Shown in pieces: positions 1-10,981 of a DNA stretch of 64,000 nt. Numbering within the stretch: the first letter of the stretch is position 1; every line of letters begins with the position of its first letter. The stretch is from Borrelia puertoricensis (lineage in GTDB: Bacteria > Spirochaetota > Spirochaetia > Borreliales > Borreliaceae). The stretch covers positions 620,001 to 684,000 of the forward strand of contig NZ_CP075379.1 of NCBI RefSeq assembly GCF_023035875.1, in the 5' to 3' direction. The notes under the pieces were generated by a model, which was given only the letters and a program-made list of their open reading frames with translations, made no database searches and was not told where the DNA came from. The position numbers and the translations under genes are program-made.

Positions 1-1406
1 AACTTGAAAAAGTTTCTGGAAAGGATATTGCTACTATAATATACACTTCAGGAACAACAGGATTACCAAAAGGTGTTGTACTTCGTCATGAATCTTTTAT
101 TTTTCAAGTAGATAGGGTTGGTGATTATTTACCGACAATTGAACCAGGGAAAATAATGATATCTATTCTTCCTCTGTGGCATTCATTTGAGAGAACTTGT
201 GAATATATAGTTGCTCTTAATGGTATGGCGATTGCTTATTCAAAGCCTATTGGGCCCATTTTACTTAAAGATTTTGCAGCTTTAAATCCTCATGCAATTA
301 TTTCTGTTCCAAGAATTTGGGAAGGAATAAGGATTGGCATTATGAAAAGGGTATCGGAGTCTTTTTTAAAGAGATTTTTATTTAATCTTTTCCTAAAGAT
401 AGGAATTCTTTATATAAAGCTTAAGGAAAAGTTTTTGGGACTTGTTCCTGTTTACAAGAAGCCCAATTTTTTAGTTTTAATTTTTATAAAGGTTGCTTGT
501 CTTGCTGGATTAATTTTGATTTTACCTTTTAAATTTTTAGGACATGTTTTAGTTTTTAGAAAAATAAAGAAAGCACTTGGAAAAAGATTTGAGTTTGGTG
601 TTTCTGGTGGAGGAGCATTGGTAAATTATGTTGATTATTTCTTCAAAGCTGTAGGTATTTTAGTGCTTGAAGGTTATGGTCTTACAGAAACGGGACCTGT
701 TTTAAGTGTGAGACGTCTTAAAAGTCCTGTTGCAAACACTGTTGGGCCTTTGTTTCCAGATATTGAATATAGAGTAGTCGGTAATGATGGTAATTCTTTA
801 TCTCCTGGTGAAAAGGGTGAGCTTTGGGTCAGATCCCCTCAAGTTATGAGTGGTTATTTTAAAGATGACACTACAACAAGGGAAGTTTTGACAAGAGATG
901 GTTGGTTTAAGACAGGTGATTTAGTGTGTGCAACAATTAATAATGAGATTTCAATTGTTGGAAGAAGTAAAGATACGATTGTGTTACGGGGTGGAGAAAA
1001 CATTGAGCCTGAACCTATCGAGAGAGCTTTATCAAAGTCTTTATTTATTGAAAATGTTGTAGTTGTCGGTCAAGATCAAAAGTTTTTAGGAGCTATTATC
1101 GTACCTAATTTTGAAGTTCTTGAGAAATGGGCTGGTTCTAATGAAATAATATTTGCTTCTCATGATGATTTATTATCTAATGAATCTGTTAACAAACTTT
1201 ATTCTAAATGCATTTCAGATATAGTTAATCTTAAGTCTGGATTTAAGAGCTTTGAGAGGATTGTTGGATTTGTTTTATTAAAAGATAGTTTTGTTGTGGG
1301 CGAAGAACTTACTAATACTCTTAAGCTTAAAAGGTATTATATTTTTGAAAAATATAATAAGAAGATAATGTCGATATTTAATAAGGATGACTGTGAATTA
1401 TTATGA
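1..1406 (+). CDS. Long-chain acyl-CoA ligase (AMP-forming), 5' end missing
   Basis: The gene runs in from before the window; the frame is open from base 3. The product activates fatty acids with ATP and CoA. The AMP-binding P-loop YTSGTTGLPKG lies at bases 42-74. Further adenylate-forming motifs follow: EGYGLTETGP, the DGWFKTGDL motif, and RGGENIEPEPIE near the C-terminus. A hydrophobic stretch in the middle (around bases 440-560) could anchor the enzyme at the membrane. The family is usually about 600-650 residues, so roughly a quarter to a third is off the edge. Borrelia cannot make fatty acids, so such ligases serve uptake of host lipids (family knowledge). It converges on argS 30 bases away. 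Confidence 0.93.
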   Translation, partial: LEKVSGKDIATIIYTSGTTGLPKGVVLRHESFIFQVDRVGDYLPTIEPGKIMISILPLWHSFERTCEYIVALNGMAIAYSKPIGPILLKDFAALNPHAIISVPRIWEGIRIGIMKRVSESFLKRFLFNLFLKIGILYIKLKEKFLGLVPVYKKPNFLVLIFIKVACLAGLILILPFKFLGHVLVFRKIKKALGKRFEFGVSGGGALVNYVDYFFKAVGILVLEGYGLTETGPVLSVRRLKSPVANTVGPLFPDIEYRVVGNDGNSLSPGEKGELWVRSPQVMSGYFKDDTTTREVLTRDGWFKTGDLVCATINNEISIVGRSKDTIVLRGGENIEPEPIERALSKSLFIENVVVVGQDQKFLGAIIVPNFEVLEKWAGSNEIIFASHDDLLSNESVNKLYSKCISDIVNLKSGFKSFERIVGFVLLKDSFVVGEELTNTLKLKRYYIFEKYNKKIMSIFNKDDCELL

Positions 1407-1436
1407 TTATAGGCTTGAAATGTAACTTTGAAAAGT

Positions 1437-3191
1437 TCACATCTTTTTCATGTAGGGAATATTAAGTAAATGCATACAATTTTTTATTGTCTGTAGAACT
1501 GCTTTTGATAAATTAGTTCTTGAATGTGTAAGTTCAGGGTTATCTTTATCTATTATTTTTGTGTCTTGATAATATGCACTGAAGCTTTTTGCAAGTAAGT
1601 AAGAATAGTTGGCTATTATTGAAGGATTACGATCTTTTGCAGCCTTAATTATATATTCTTCAAATTCAGATATAATTTTGATTATTGCCCATTCGTTTTC
1701 ATTGATTAAGAGGTCGAAATTAATATTTTTACTGGATAAATTTAATTCATCATACTTTTCAAGTATGCTGTTAATTCTTGCACCTACATATTGAATGTAT
1801 GGACCTGAGTTTCCAGTAAATGATAAGCTTTCTTCTTTATTAAATAATATATCTTTGTGTATTGCCGTTTTGAGTAGATAATAGTGAATAGCTCCTAGTG
1901 ATATATTTAATGCAATTTTTTTGGAATCCTTCACATTTGAATGTCTCTTTTTTATCTCTATCATAGTTGATTCGCTTAGATCATGAATTAGGTTGTCAGC
2001 ATCAATTACATGACCTTCTCTTGATTTCATTTTACCTGTAGGTAAGTTTACCATGCCGTATGATAAATGCACTAGATTATTTTCTTTTGTAATGCCTAAT
2101 TTATCTGCAACGTAAAATAAAGTTTTAAAATGATGAATTTGTTCACTTCCAACTACATAAATCATTTCATCGAAATTAAATTCATTTTTTCTAGTTAATA
2201 TATTTCCTAGATCTTGTGTTAAATAAATGGATGTTCCATTAGCTCTTAGGAGTACTTTTTGTTTAAATTTTTGATCGGTCATTTCATTTGCTTCTATGGG
2301 TACATTGATACATATAGCCCCATCTTTTCGTTTATAGCATAAACCTTTTTTTAATCCTTGAAGTATAATTTCTCGTCCGATCTTAAATATTTCACTTTCA
2401 AGATAAATTTTATCGAATTTAATGTTTGTAAGTTTGTAAGTCTCTTTAATTCCTTCAATTGCCCATTTATTTAATTTTTTCCAAAGTTGAATAGCCTCTG
2501 CATCCCCTTCTTCCCATTTACATAGTAACTGTTGGATTTCGTCTTCTGCCATTTTATTATTTTTAGCATATTCGTTGTATTTTACATAAAAATCACCGAT
2601 TAAGTGATCTCCCTTTTTTAGGGAAAGTTCAGGGGTTGTATTATTTCCAAATTTTTTATAAGCAAGCATGGATTTGCAGATATGTGTTCCCCTGTCATTT
2701 ATCAAATTTATTTTTGTTACCTGGCCACCAGAAGCTTTTAGTATTCTTGATAAGCTTTCCCCAATAATGTCATTTCTAAGATGTCCTACATGCAATGGTT
2801 TGTTTGTATTTGGTGATGAGAATTCTATTATTATTCTTTTGTTTTTAAGTACATTATTTATTCCATATTTTTCTTTCTCTTTAATGACTTTTTTGATTGT
2901 ATCTTTAATATATTCTTTTCTGTTGAATTTTATGTTTAAATAAGCTCCCATTGATTTGGTTGTGTATTTCTTTCCAATATGTTTAATTATCTCTTCAATA
3001 ATCACAGATGTACTGAGTTTTAAGATTTTACTAAATTCGAATATTAGTATTGATAAATCTCCCATTTCACTTTTTGGAGGTTTTTGCATGATTATATTTA
3101 TTTTGTCTAATATAATGTTTTGTTTTAATGCAAGCTCTTTTATTGTTTTGCTAATTTTATCTTCTAAATCTTTTTTTATTTTACTGATCAT
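1437..3191 (-). CDS. argS: Arginyl-tRNA synthetase
   Basis: This class I synthetase of 584 residues charges tRNA-Arg. The HIGH-type signature appears as [20 protein letters not shown] at about residues 130-150, and the KMSKS loop is represented by [11 protein letters not shown]. The N-terminal additional domain and the C-terminal anticodon-binding domain are both present, and the length is normal for bacteria. Its ATG overlaps the end of the upstream membrane protein gene by 11 bases, so the two are probably translated together. That gene in turn follows a chemoreceptor gene on the same strand. No key residue appears to be missing. Confidence 0.96.
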   Translation of the reverse strand: MISKIKKDLEDKISKTIKELALKQNIILDKINIIMQKPPKSEMGDLSILIFEFSKILKLSTSVIIEEIIKHIGKKYTTKSMGAYLNIKFNRKEYIKDTIKKVIKEKEKYGINNVLKNKRIIIEFSSPNTNKPLHVGHLRNDIIGESLSRILKASGGQVTKINLINDRGTHICKSMLAYKKFGNNTTPELSLKKGDHLIGDFYVKYNEYAKNNKMAEDEIQQLLCKWEEGDAEAIQLWKKLNKWAIEGIKETYKLTNIKFDKIYLESEIFKIGREIILQGLKKGLCYKRKDGAICINVPIEANEMTDQKFKQKVLLRANGTSIYLTQDLGNILTRKNEFNFDEMIYVVGSEQIHHFKTLFYVADKLGITKENNLVHLSYGMVNLPTGKMKSREGHVIDADNLIHDLSESTMIEIKKRHSNVKDSKKIALNISLGAIHYYLLKTAIHKDILFNKEESLSFTGNSGPYIQYVGARINSILEKYDELNLSSKNINFDLLINENEWAIIKIISEFEEYIIKAAKDRNPSIIANYSYLLAKSFSAYYQDTKIIDKDNPELTHSRTNLSKAVLQTIKNCMHLLNIPYMKKM

Positions 3192-3774
3192 TCTGTTTCC
3201 CTTTAATATTTATTAGTATGTTAATCAAGAGAAAGATTAAGGATGCTGCTAGAAAAATATTTGAGCTATAAACAGGTGTTTTTATTATATTACTATCTTT
3301 AATTATCGATAATTTAATATTGAAAAGTTGTAAGCTTCCAGTATTTAGTATTTCTCTAAATAATGAAACTATTGCGCTTAGTGATATGAATGTTATTATC
3401 GGTAATTTGGAGTATTGCAATATGCTTGATGAGTCTTTTACACTTTTAAAAGGTTCATTTTTGTGAAATGAGATTATTATCACTGTTAAAATAGGGATTG
3501 AAAATCTTAAATTTTCATAAAGAATAGGAGTTATGTAGTACATGAATAGGTAAGTTAAACTGACAACAATTCCTATTATTGATAGGTAAATTCCTAATAT
3601 TTGATTTCTTAATACTATTTGTTTAATAATTATTGCTGGGAGTAAAATACACAATGAAATCCAAATTGATATTATGGTTCCTTCTAAAAAATTTTTTGTA
3701 TAGGCAAAAATTGGAAATAACATTAAGGATGTTTTTAGATATCTATCTGTGATATAAAATGTTTTATTATTCAT
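3181..3774 (-). CDS. Small integral membrane protein resembling RnfE/NqrD-type subunits
   Basis: The protein has 197 residues, is very hydrophobic and shows about six membrane segments with short loops. The stretch from about residue 62 to 150, including [20 protein letters not shown] and the later [12 protein letters not shown], follows the layout of RnfE/RnfA/NqrD/NqrE proteins, whose corresponding loop reads like A-REILG-GTL. These are membrane subunits of sodium- or proton-translocating electron transfer complexes (family knowledge). No other Rnf or Nqr gene is in this window, and the match rests on reading by eye, so the function is inferred only. AAAGG precedes the ATG. The gene sits between a chemoreceptor gene and argS, overlapping argS by 11 bases. 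Confidence 0.6.
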   Translation of the reverse strand: MNNKTFYITDRYLKTSLMLFPIFAYTKNFLEGTIISIWISLCILLPAIIIKQIVLRNQILGIYLSIIGIVVSLTYLFMYYITPILYENLRFSIPILTVIIISFHKNEPFKSVKDSSSILQYSKLPIITFISLSAIVSLFREILNTGSLQLFNIKLSIIKDSNIIKTPVYSSNIFLAASLIFLLINILINIKGKQNDQ

Positions 3775-3789
3775 AAGATTTACCTTTAG

Positions 3790-6018
3790 CTATTTTGTTT
3801 TAAATTGATTTGTATCTGTATTAATTTCTGTAATGTGATTTGAATTTGTTGTTCCAAAAGTTTTGATGCTCTCAACAGCTTCTATTAGTTTTTTGATTTC
3901 TTCTTTTAGTCCTTTCATTGAATTTGAAACTGTGACATTAATTTCTTCTAAAACAGAAACTGTATTAATTATTTCTTTATTTCCTCTAAACATTTCATTT
4001 GAACCTATTTTTACTTCATATGTTATTTCTCTCATTGTGTTTAAAGCTTTTAAAATTTCTTGGCTACCAATTGATTGTTCTTGCATAGTATGATTGATTT
4101 CTTCTATGACTTGAACTACGAGGTTGATTGAGTTAAATATTTGATTGAAAGCTTTATTTGTTAATTCTGATGTTTTTACTGTTTGATTGATTGAATCCAT
4201 TATTTCATTTATTGATGCTGCAACTGATTCTGATTGTGAAGTAACTTGTTCTGCAAGATCTTTAATCTCTTCTGCAACGATTGCAAAACCTTTTCCAGCT
4301 TCTCCCGCATGAGATGCCTCTATAGCAGCATTCATTGATAGTAGATTGGTTTGGCTAGCAATGGATGATATTAGTGCATTAGCTTCTTGTAGTCTTGTTG
4401 AATTTTTGTAAATATCTTTAATTTGCATGATAATCTCTTCTTGTTTTTTCCTACCATCATCGGAAAATATTTTAAGTTCTTCTGTGCTTTTTGCAGCTTT
4501 TTGTGTTATTTCTGTGACTGATTGTATGCTTCCTATCATCTCTTCAATAGCTGAGGATGATTCTTCAACGCTTGCAGCTTGAGTTTCAATTGAATTGTCA
4601 AGTGATGCGATGTTTTTAGATAAATTCTCAATTGTATTTGTTGTATTTGAAATAAACTCAACTTGTTTTTCTATTTCGCCTTGTGTTTTTTCTATGTACT
4701 TATTTGAGTTTGTTATTGTATCATAAGCTTTATTTATTTCATTAAAGAGTAGGTCACCGTTTTCTTTTAATAGTTTTACTCTGCCTTGTAATGAGTTTAT
4801 TACGTTCTTTAGATTTTCAATGAAATACCCGAAATAATTTATTGTGGCACTTATTGAATCTTTTCCTTTTGATTCAATCTTGATTGTGAGATCTCCTTCT
4901 TTGACTTTTGGAATGATCTTATTGAGTTTTTCTATTTTTGATATAATCAGTTGTTTAATTGTAATTATCATTATTAATATAAATATTATTACGAGTAATA
5001 TTATTATTGATATTGACATCAATTTGATATTGTTAAGTTCATTTGAGAATATATTGTTATAATTCATTTGTATTGCTAAATACCAAGGTGAAGATGTGAG
5101 TCTTGTTATGGAGATTATGTTGTTGTTGTAGCTAGTATTATAATTACTTTTTCTTTGAGCTATTGCATTGAGTAATGGAGTTGTTATTTTTGGATTGTTT
5201 TCAAATAGGCTGTTTAAGGATAATTTTATGGGTTTAAGTGTTTCTTCGTCTTGTTCACCAAAAATATCTCCTTGACTGTTAATAGCATATATTTTGAAGT
5301 AATGGGAGCTTTTGTGTTGATTTCCTTTTTCTAATAAAGATCTTTCTAAAAGCATAAATATGTTTTTTCTTAGTTGTTTTATCTGTTCTAGTATGTCTGC
5401 ATATAAAACAACATATCCATCATGATTTATACTCATATTTTTTTCTGACTTTATGTTTGCATTACTTGTATTATACAAATCGTTTTGATCTTGTTGGGGG
5501 ATCTTGTAAAGCATTGGTATATAGGATTTGTTATTTATTATTGTTAAATCTTGGTTTAGTGTAAGTGTGTGGTAGTTATCTGTATTATTATCCGTTTTCA
5601 TTTCTTGTAAATTTACGTAGGTATTTAGTCTTCTCTCATCGCTTGAATACAATATTTTGCCGTTTTTGTTTGTGTATTCTATGATTTTTATATAGGGTGG
5701 GAATAAGCTTAACTGATCGGTAGATATTACATTATTTAAATGATCACTTTTTTGTGTGTTCAAATTCTGGTTATAATTTTTAACAAAGTCATCAATAGCG
5801 ATTAACATGTTTCTTGTATCCCTAGAGAAGCTTTTTATCATGATATTATTGACGAATTTTGTAAAACTTTGAAGTTCTTTTGTTATTATTTTCCTGTATC
5901 CGTGATCTAATAATAAGAAAATGGTTGTAGCAATAATCATTGTATAAATTACAATAACAATATTAAACCTATAAAAAAGAGTGGAACTAGAATGATTTCT
6001 TTTCACTTGAATCCTCAC
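3790..6018 (-). CDS. Methyl-accepting chemotaxis protein (counterpart of BB0596)
   Basis: A transmembrane chemoreceptor of 742 residues that would signal to CheA/CheW. A first membrane segment is at about residues 18-40, followed by a periplasmic sensing region of about 290 residues. A second segment lies at about 332-355, then a HAMP region with [13 protein letters not shown]. The cytoplasmic coiled coil carries the conserved hairpin tip [20 protein letters not shown] at about residue 560, followed by [18 protein letters not shown]. The ligand cannot be told from sequence. It is transcribed away from a second receptor gene, sharing a 197-base intergenic region. The small membrane protein gene begins 15 bases after its stop. 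Confidence 0.95.
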   Translation of the reverse strand: MRIQVKRNHSSSTLFYRFNIVIVIYTMIIATTIFLLLDHGYRKIITKELQSFTKFVNNIMIKSFSRDTRNMLIAIDDFVKNYNQNLNTQKSDHLNNVISTDQLSLFPPYIKIIEYTNKNGKILYSSDERRLNTYVNLQEMKTDNNTDNYHTLTLNQDLTIINNKSYIPMLYKIPQQDQNDLYNTSNANIKSEKNMSINHDGYVVLYADILEQIKQLRKNIFMLLERSLLEKGNQHKSSHYFKIYAINSQGDIFGEQDEETLKPIKLSLNSLFENNPKITTPLLNAIAQRKSNYNTSYNNNIISITRLTSSPWYLAIQMNYNNIFSNELNNIKLMSISIIILLVIIFILIMIITIKQLIISKIEKLNKIIPKVKEGDLTIKIESKGKDSISATINYFGYFIENLKNVINSLQGRVKLLKENGDLLFNEINKAYDTITNSNKYIEKTQGEIEKQVEFISNTTNTIENLSKNIASLDNSIETQAASVEESSSAIEEMIGSIQSVTEITQKAAKSTEELKIFSDDGRKKQEEIIMQIKDIYKNSTRLQEANALISSIASQTNLLSMNAAIEASHAGEAGKGFAIVAEEIKDLAEQVTSQSESVAASINEIMDSINQTVKTSELTNKAFNQIFNSINLVVQVIEEINHTMQEQSIGSQEILKALNTMREITYEVKIGSNEMFRGNKEIINTVSVLEEINVTVSNSMKGLKEEIKKLIEAVESIKTFGTTNSNHITEINTDTNQFKTK

Positions 6019-6215
6019 AAAACTTTTTACAAAACATTATAACTAACTAGCATTATATATGTTTTATTATATAATTATATACATATATTGGAATAATAAA
6101 AATTCATATTTTATTGAATATTTGTTGGTTATTTATATAATACTATTAATATTGTAATATTTTAACACAGCTTGAAAATTTGTTTTTATGGGTTTAATTT
6201 TGGAGAAATTTTTTT

Positions 6216-8414
6216 ATGAATGAGGATTTGGTAAATGTTAAATTAAAAAATATGAGTTTTTTGCTTTATCTCATACTTTTTGTTTTTATTTGCTTTGGTT
6301 TATTGTTTTTAGGTCAGGCTTATTTAAACTATAAAAATGGGTATTTAGAGCGTGTTGAGTCTGATTTTAAACTCTTTTCAAATAATGTAGCTTTTCAGAT
6401 AAAAAATAAATATGATGGTGCTGTTGGTGTTTTAAAAAATCTCATTGAGAATGATAGGGTTTTAAGTGTCTTACATAATGTTTCAAATAGTTTTATTGAG
6501 AGTATTGATTTACGGTTCATAGATTTAGATACAAGTATTGCTCTGTTTTTAAGTTCCAAGGGATTTAATGAGGTAAGTAAAATTTTTCAGCATATACCCC
6601 TTGAAGAGAATTCTTTAGAAGGAATTTTCTATATTCCTGTTGGGCAAAATGTTTTGATTTCAAATAAAAACTTTTCGTTTTTAGGTATAAATAACATTAT
6701 TGAAGATCCGATTTATTTTGTTCCTGCAAAGAAGCATGTTGCGTATTATTCAAGTTATAAGAGAGTAAAAAATAAACTCTATTCTGTTGTAAGTATTCCG
6801 GTTATGAATGATAGTTTTACAATTTTGGGTGTAATCTGTTTTTTAGTCTGTTTTGATAATTTATTTATTGATATTGCAAATCAATTTGGTTCTTATCTTA
6901 AGTTTAGTAATAAAAATTATGAGTTTTTTGTGGTTGATAGAGAGTTTAATCCTTTATTTTTGAGTCTTAATGATTTAAGTACTGAGAATTTTGCGGAAAA
7001 TTATGCAAGTAGTGCGTTAAGCAGGGTGATATCTCATGTTAAGGACAATCCTAATATTTCTAGGGATATTTTACAACATAAGACTTCTTCTTATGTTGTA
7101 AGTACTGCTCAGATTGATGGAAATGTGGTCCAAGGTATTATTTTTAATATGGATTATCTTCCTCTTAAATTTCAATCAAATTCAATATTTTTCTTAGGGT
7201 TTATATTTTTTGCTTATCTCATTATATTTTATCTTTACAATAGATTAATTTTGCCTTGTATTGGAGATTTTAGAATGCTTCTTAAGTATAAAAAGGAAAG
7301 AGAGGATATTTTAAGTTTTGACCCTATTTTAGAGGTTCAATATAAATCTTTTATTTTTTCTTATATTAGTGCTGAATTTGATAATTTTTTTTCAAAAACT
7401 ACTAATATTGTTGATAGCATTAAGGTTTATGTACAAAACTTAAGGAAGTGTTTAGCTGAGATAAATATTCCTGAAGAAAATATAGATAAAGTGCATAATA
7501 GTCTTGCTACTTATGATAAAATAGGGGATGCTTTTTCTAAATTTGAGAAGTCAGTTGTGAATATTTTAAAGGATTTTGAATCAATATCTAATCCAATTAG
7601 TGATCACAATAAGAACATATTGGATATTGCTACTCAATTTGAAGAGAATGCCAACGCTTTTTATGGAATAGATAAAAATTTAGAGATTTTTAGTAAAGTT
7701 GTTGCATCAAATTCTACAAGTATTGATGATGTAAAAAATAAGGTTTTTGAATTGAATTCTATTTTTGAGAATGTTAATAAAAATTTTTCGGAGCTCTTAT
7801 CTCAGACTAATAGTCTTCAGAGTGCAAATAAGCTTTTAGTGTTGATATCAGCTCAGACTAATATGCTTGCAATGAATGCAGCCATTGAGGCGGCCAAGGC
7901 AGGAGATGCTGGTAAGAGTTTTGCTGTTGTTGCAGAGGAGATTAGAAAACTTGCTATTAATTCTGGAAAGTATTCGACAACTATTAAAGATGAACTTAAA
8001 ATGGTTAATAATATCATTTCAGTTGTAAGTTCAGAGATTGATGCTATTTATAAGGATTTTATTGATATCCAGGAAAATATTCATAATAATGCTGTACAGC
8101 ATGAGAGAATTAATATTACCCTTGCTAAACATGTAAAAGAAATTGAAGAATTTAAAGATAAATATTTATCTTATGATATTAAGATTAGAGATACTAAGAA
8201 CATGTGTAAGGAGATATTTAATAGTTATTTTGTTATTAGTGGAAAGTTTAATAATTTAAATAATGATTTAAGTGAATTTGAGGTTTCTAAGATGAGTTTA
8301 GATGCATTAGAACCTTTACGTGAACATGTATCATTGGTTAATGAATGTAGAGAAAAAGTTGCTGAAATGAAAGATGTCGTTGAAAATATTAATAATGAAT
8401 TTTGGGATATATAA
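6216..8414 (+). CDS. Methyl-accepting chemotaxis protein (counterpart of BB0597)
   Basis: A chemoreceptor of 732 residues. Membrane segments are at about residues 13-37 and 323-343, enclosing a sensing domain unlike that of the neighbouring receptor. The signalling tip reads [20 protein letters not shown] at about residue 547, then [16 protein letters not shown] clear HAMP motif was not recognised behind the second membrane segment, and the tail past the hairpin differs from the partner, which suggests a different adaptation region. TGGAGAAA precedes the ATG. The stop codon is one base from the stop of the convergent murB, leaving no room for a separate terminator. Confidence 0.94.
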   Translation: MNEDLVNVKLKNMSFLLYLILFVFICFGLLFLGQAYLNYKNGYLERVESDFKLFSNNVAFQIKNKYDGAVGVLKNLIENDRVLSVLHNVSNSFIESIDLRFIDLDTSIALFLSSKGFNEVSKIFQHIPLEENSLEGIFYIPVGQNVLISNKNFSFLGINNIIEDPIYFVPAKKHVAYYSSYKRVKNKLYSVVSIPVMNDSFTILGVICFLVCFDNLFIDIANQFGSYLKFSNKNYEFFVVDREFNPLFLSLNDLSTENFAENYASSALSRVISHVKDNPNISRDILQHKTSSYVVSTAQIDGNVVQGIIFNMDYLPLKFQSNSIFFLGFIFFAYLIIFYLYNRLILPCIGDFRMLLKYKKEREDILSFDPILEVQYKSFIFSYISAEFDNFFSKTTNIVDSIKVYVQNLRKCLAEINIPEENIDKVHNSLATYDKIGDAFSKFEKSVVNILKDFESISNPISDHNKNILDIATQFEENANAFYGIDKNLEIFSKVVASNSTSIDDVKNKVFELNSIFENVNKNFSELLSQTNSLQSANKLLVLISAQTNMLAMNAAIEAAKAGDAGKSFAVVAEEIRKLAINSGKYSTTIKDELKMVNNIISVVSSEIDAIYKDFIDIQENIHNNAVQHERINITLAKHVKEIEEFKDKYLSYDIKIRDTKNMCKEIFNSYFVISGKFNNLNNDLSEFEVSKMSLDALEPLREHVSLVNECREKVAEMKDVVENINNEFWDI

Positions 8415-8415
8415 T

Positions 8416-9333
8416 TTAATTTTTGTCATTAAATCCAATATAAATCACTTCTTCTTCAAGTAAAAATCCTGTTTTTATTTGAACTTCAATTTTTACTTTC
8501 TCAATTAGTGTTTTAATCTCTTTAGAGCTGGCATTGTTCTTATTGATAATAAAGTTACCGTGGTAGTGTGATACTGCCGCCCCTCCAATGTTTAGTCCTT
8601 TTAAGTTGCATTCTTCAATGATTTGCCCAGTAGGTTTTAAAAATTGTTTATTATTTTTAAATGTACTCCCGCTGCTTGGAGAGAGATAATGTCCTTTATC
8701 TATTCTTTTTTGCTTGTTTTGTTTCATAGTCTCTTCAATGTGTTTTTTATTGCCTTTTGTTAGGTTTAGGGTTGCTTTTAGTATTACAATATTTTTGTTT
8801 TGAAAAGGAGAAGTTTTATATGAGAATTCACTTTTTTCAAGTTTTTTGCAGATAGTTTGTCCATTTTCATCTACAAAAATGACCCGATCTAATATTTCGG
8901 AGATTTCGCTTCCAAAACACCTGGCATTCATCCAAATTGCACCTCCAAGAGTTCCAGGAAGTCCATATATGAATTCTAATCCGCTTAATTCATTTTGCAT
9001 TGCAAAATGACATAGGTCGTCAAAATTGGTTCCGCATTCAGCAGTAATTTGATTGTTTTGAAGTTCAATTTTATTTAGGTATCCAGTATATATTATAGGA
9101 AAATCAATTTCTAATTCGTCGTTTATTAGCAGATTGGAGCCTCCTCCTAAAATAAATATTTTAACTTTTTCTTTGATTGCTACTTTAAATATATGTTCTG
9201 CATCTTTTATTGTTTTAGGTGTTAAAAATAGTTTGGAAATACCCCCTATTTTATAGGTTGTATGTTTTGCAAGATTTTCTGTTTTAGGTTTAATATTAAT
9301 CTTTTCAAGAAAATTATTTATGTTTTTTAACAT
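8416..9333 (-). CDS. murB: UDP-N-acetylenolpyruvoylglucosamine reductase
   Basis: MurB (305 residues) reduces UDP-GlcNAc-enolpyruvate to UDP-MurNAc with FAD and NADPH, an early cytoplasmic step of peptidoglycan synthesis. The FAD-binding N-terminus shows KHTTYKIGG and FILGGGSNLLI. The middle has YGLPGTLGGAIWMNARCFG, and the catalytic region has SSGSTFKN with the expected serine, followed by IEECNLKGLNIGGAAVSHYH. Length fits the family. It faces the chemoreceptor gene end to end and is divergent from cysS, about 200 bases away. Confidence 0.96.
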   Translation of the reverse strand: MLKNINNFLEKINIKPKTENLAKHTTYKIGGISKLFLTPKTIKDAEHIFKVAIKEKVKIFILGGGSNLLINDELEIDFPIIYTGYLNKIELQNNQITAECGTNFDDLCHFAMQNELSGLEFIYGLPGTLGGAIWMNARCFGSEISEILDRVIFVDENGQTICKKLEKSEFSYKTSPFQNKNIVILKATLNLTKGNKKHIEETMKQNKQKRIDKGHYLSPSSGSTFKNNKQFLKPTGQIIEECNLKGLNIGGAAVSHYHGNFIINKNNASSKEIKTLIEKVKIEVQIKTGFLLEEEVIYIGFNDKN

Positions 9334-9532
9334 GTTTTCTAATTTTATATTGGATTATTATTTTTTTCAAATTGAAGTAAACTTTTTAAATGAGATGTAA
9401 TTTTAATTATTATTAGATTTGTCAAATTATTTTAAATATAATAAAATTGTATGATAAGTTATGTAGAGATTATGTTAATTGTAATTTATTTTGACATTTT
9501 TAATCTCTGGAGTTAATTTTTTCACGGGGTGT

Positions 9533-10978
9533 ATGCTTCTTAGATTATATAATACAAAAACAAAGAGTTTATCTGAAGTAAAAAATTTTAATGATACAAA
9601 GGTCTATGCTTGTGGACCTACTGTTTATAATTATGCCCATATAGGTAATCTTAGAACATATATTTTTGAAGATCTGCTTATTAAGTCCTTAAGGTTATTA
9701 AAATATAATGTTAATTATGCAATGAATATTACTGATATTGGTCATTTAACAGGTGAATTTGATGAGGGAGAAGATAAGGTTGCTAAGGCTGCAAGAGAGA
9801 GAGGTCTTACGGTTTATGAAATTAGTAGGTTTTTTACAGAAGCTTTTTTTTGTGATTGTGAGAAATTGAATATAGTGCGTCCTGATAAAGTGCTTATTGC
9901 AAGTGAATATATTGCAAGCATGATAGAGGTGATTAAAGTTCTTGAGCAAAATGGGTTTACTTATTTTGTTAATGGTAATGTTTATTTTGATACTTCTCTT
10001 TTTAAGAGTTATGGCCAGATGGCTGGTATTAATCTAAATGGTTCTGGGTTTTCTTCTGTTTCCAGAGTTGAGATAGATCCGTCAAAAAAGAATAAGTCAG
10101 ATTTTGTTTTGTGGTTTACTAATTCAAAATTTAAAGATCAGGAGATGAAATGGGATTCACCTTGGGGTTTTGGTTATCCAAGTTGGCATTTAGAATGTGC
10201 GGCAATGAATTTAGATTGTTTTAGGAGTACTCTTGATATCCATTTGGGAGGAGTTGATCATATTGGGGTTCATCACATAAATGAAATAGCGATAGCAGAA
10301 TGTTATTTAAATAGAATGTGGTGTGACATTTTTGTTCATGGTGAATTTTTGATTATGGAAGATGAAAAGATGTCAAAATCAAATAATAATTTTATAACTA
10401 TTAAAGACTTAGAGACTGATGGATTTTCGCCTTTAGATTTTAGATATTTTTGTTTAACTGCACATTATAGAACTCAACTTAAATTTACGTTTAGTAATTT
10501 GAGAGCTTGCAAGATAGCTAGGAAAAATATGCTTAATAAATTGACAGCTGTCTGTTCTTCATTAAATCAATTTGATCTGGTATTACTTAGTAAGAATTAT
10601 GAGAATATTGAATCTGTTTTAGAGAAAAGATATTATGATAATTTTTTGGAAAAAATAGCTTTTGATTTAAGCATTCCTCAGGTATTAGCCTTGTTATGGG
10701 ATATTGTTAAAGATGATAATTTAAGTGCTTTCTCAAAACTTAGACTTACATTCAAATTTGATGAAGTTTTATCTCTTGGTTTAAAAGAAGGAGTGTTTAG
10801 AGAGATTGAGAAGGATAGGATAGATATTGATGATGCTATGAATTCTTTGCTGGAAGAGAGACGGTTAGCCAAGATAAGAAAAGATTTTAAACGTGCTGAT
10901 GAGATTAGAGAATATTTTTATTCTAAAGGTTTTGTATTAATTGATACTGAAGAGGGGACTAAGGTTAAAAGAGGGTAA
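9533..10978 (+). CDS. cysS: Cysteinyl-tRNA synthetase
   Basis: The class I synthetase for cysteine. The frame is open from a TTG at 9491, but the ATG at 9533 is preferred because GGGGTG lies just before it and the family usually begins with a short M-x-L-x-LYNT; this gives 481 residues. Zinc and HIGH regions are visible in [19 protein letters not shown], the second zinc ligands in WHLECAAM and [10 protein letters not shown], and the KMSKS loop in [11 protein letters not shown]. The TTGACA at 9491 could be a -35 element. The next gene starts 3 bases after the stop, which suggests an operon with the following genes. Confidence 0.95.
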   Translation: MLLRLYNTKTKSLSEVKNFNDTKVYACGPTVYNYAHIGNLRTYIFEDLLIKSLRLLKYNVNYAMNITDIGHLTGEFDEGEDKVAKAARERGLTVYEISRFFTEAFFCDCEKLNIVRPDKVLIASEYIASMIEVIKVLEQNGFTYFVNGNVYFDTSLFKSYGQMAGINLNGSGFSSVSRVEIDPSKKNKSDFVLWFTNSKFKDQEMKWDSPWGFGYPSWHLECAAMNLDCFRSTLDIHLGGVDHIGVHHINEIAIAECYLNRMWCDIFVHGEFLIMEDEKMSKSNNNFITIKDLETDGFSPLDFRYFCLTAHYRTQLKFTFSNLRACKIARKNMLNKLTAVCSSLNQFDLVLLSKNYENIESVLEKRYYDNFLEKIAFDLSIPQVLALLWDIVKDDNLSAFSKLRLTFKFDEVLSLGLKEGVFREIEKDRIDIDDAMNSLLEERRLAKIRKDFKRADEIREYFYSKGFVLIDTEEGTKVKRG

Positions 10979-10981
10979 TTT

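Noticed and set aside
1422..1440. Hairpin between the acyl-CoA ligase and argS
   Set aside because: AACTT/AAGTT is only 5 base pairs and overlaps the argS end; too weak to call.
4844..5062. Isoleucine-rich open frame opposite the chemoreceptor
   Set aside because: It is the complement of the receptor membrane segment and has no signals of its own; coordinates run 4844 to 5062.
9491..9532. Extra 14 codons at the start of cysS
   Set aside because: The TTG there coincides with a TTGACA promoter-like element, and the ATG at 9533 has a ribosome site and the usual family N-terminus.
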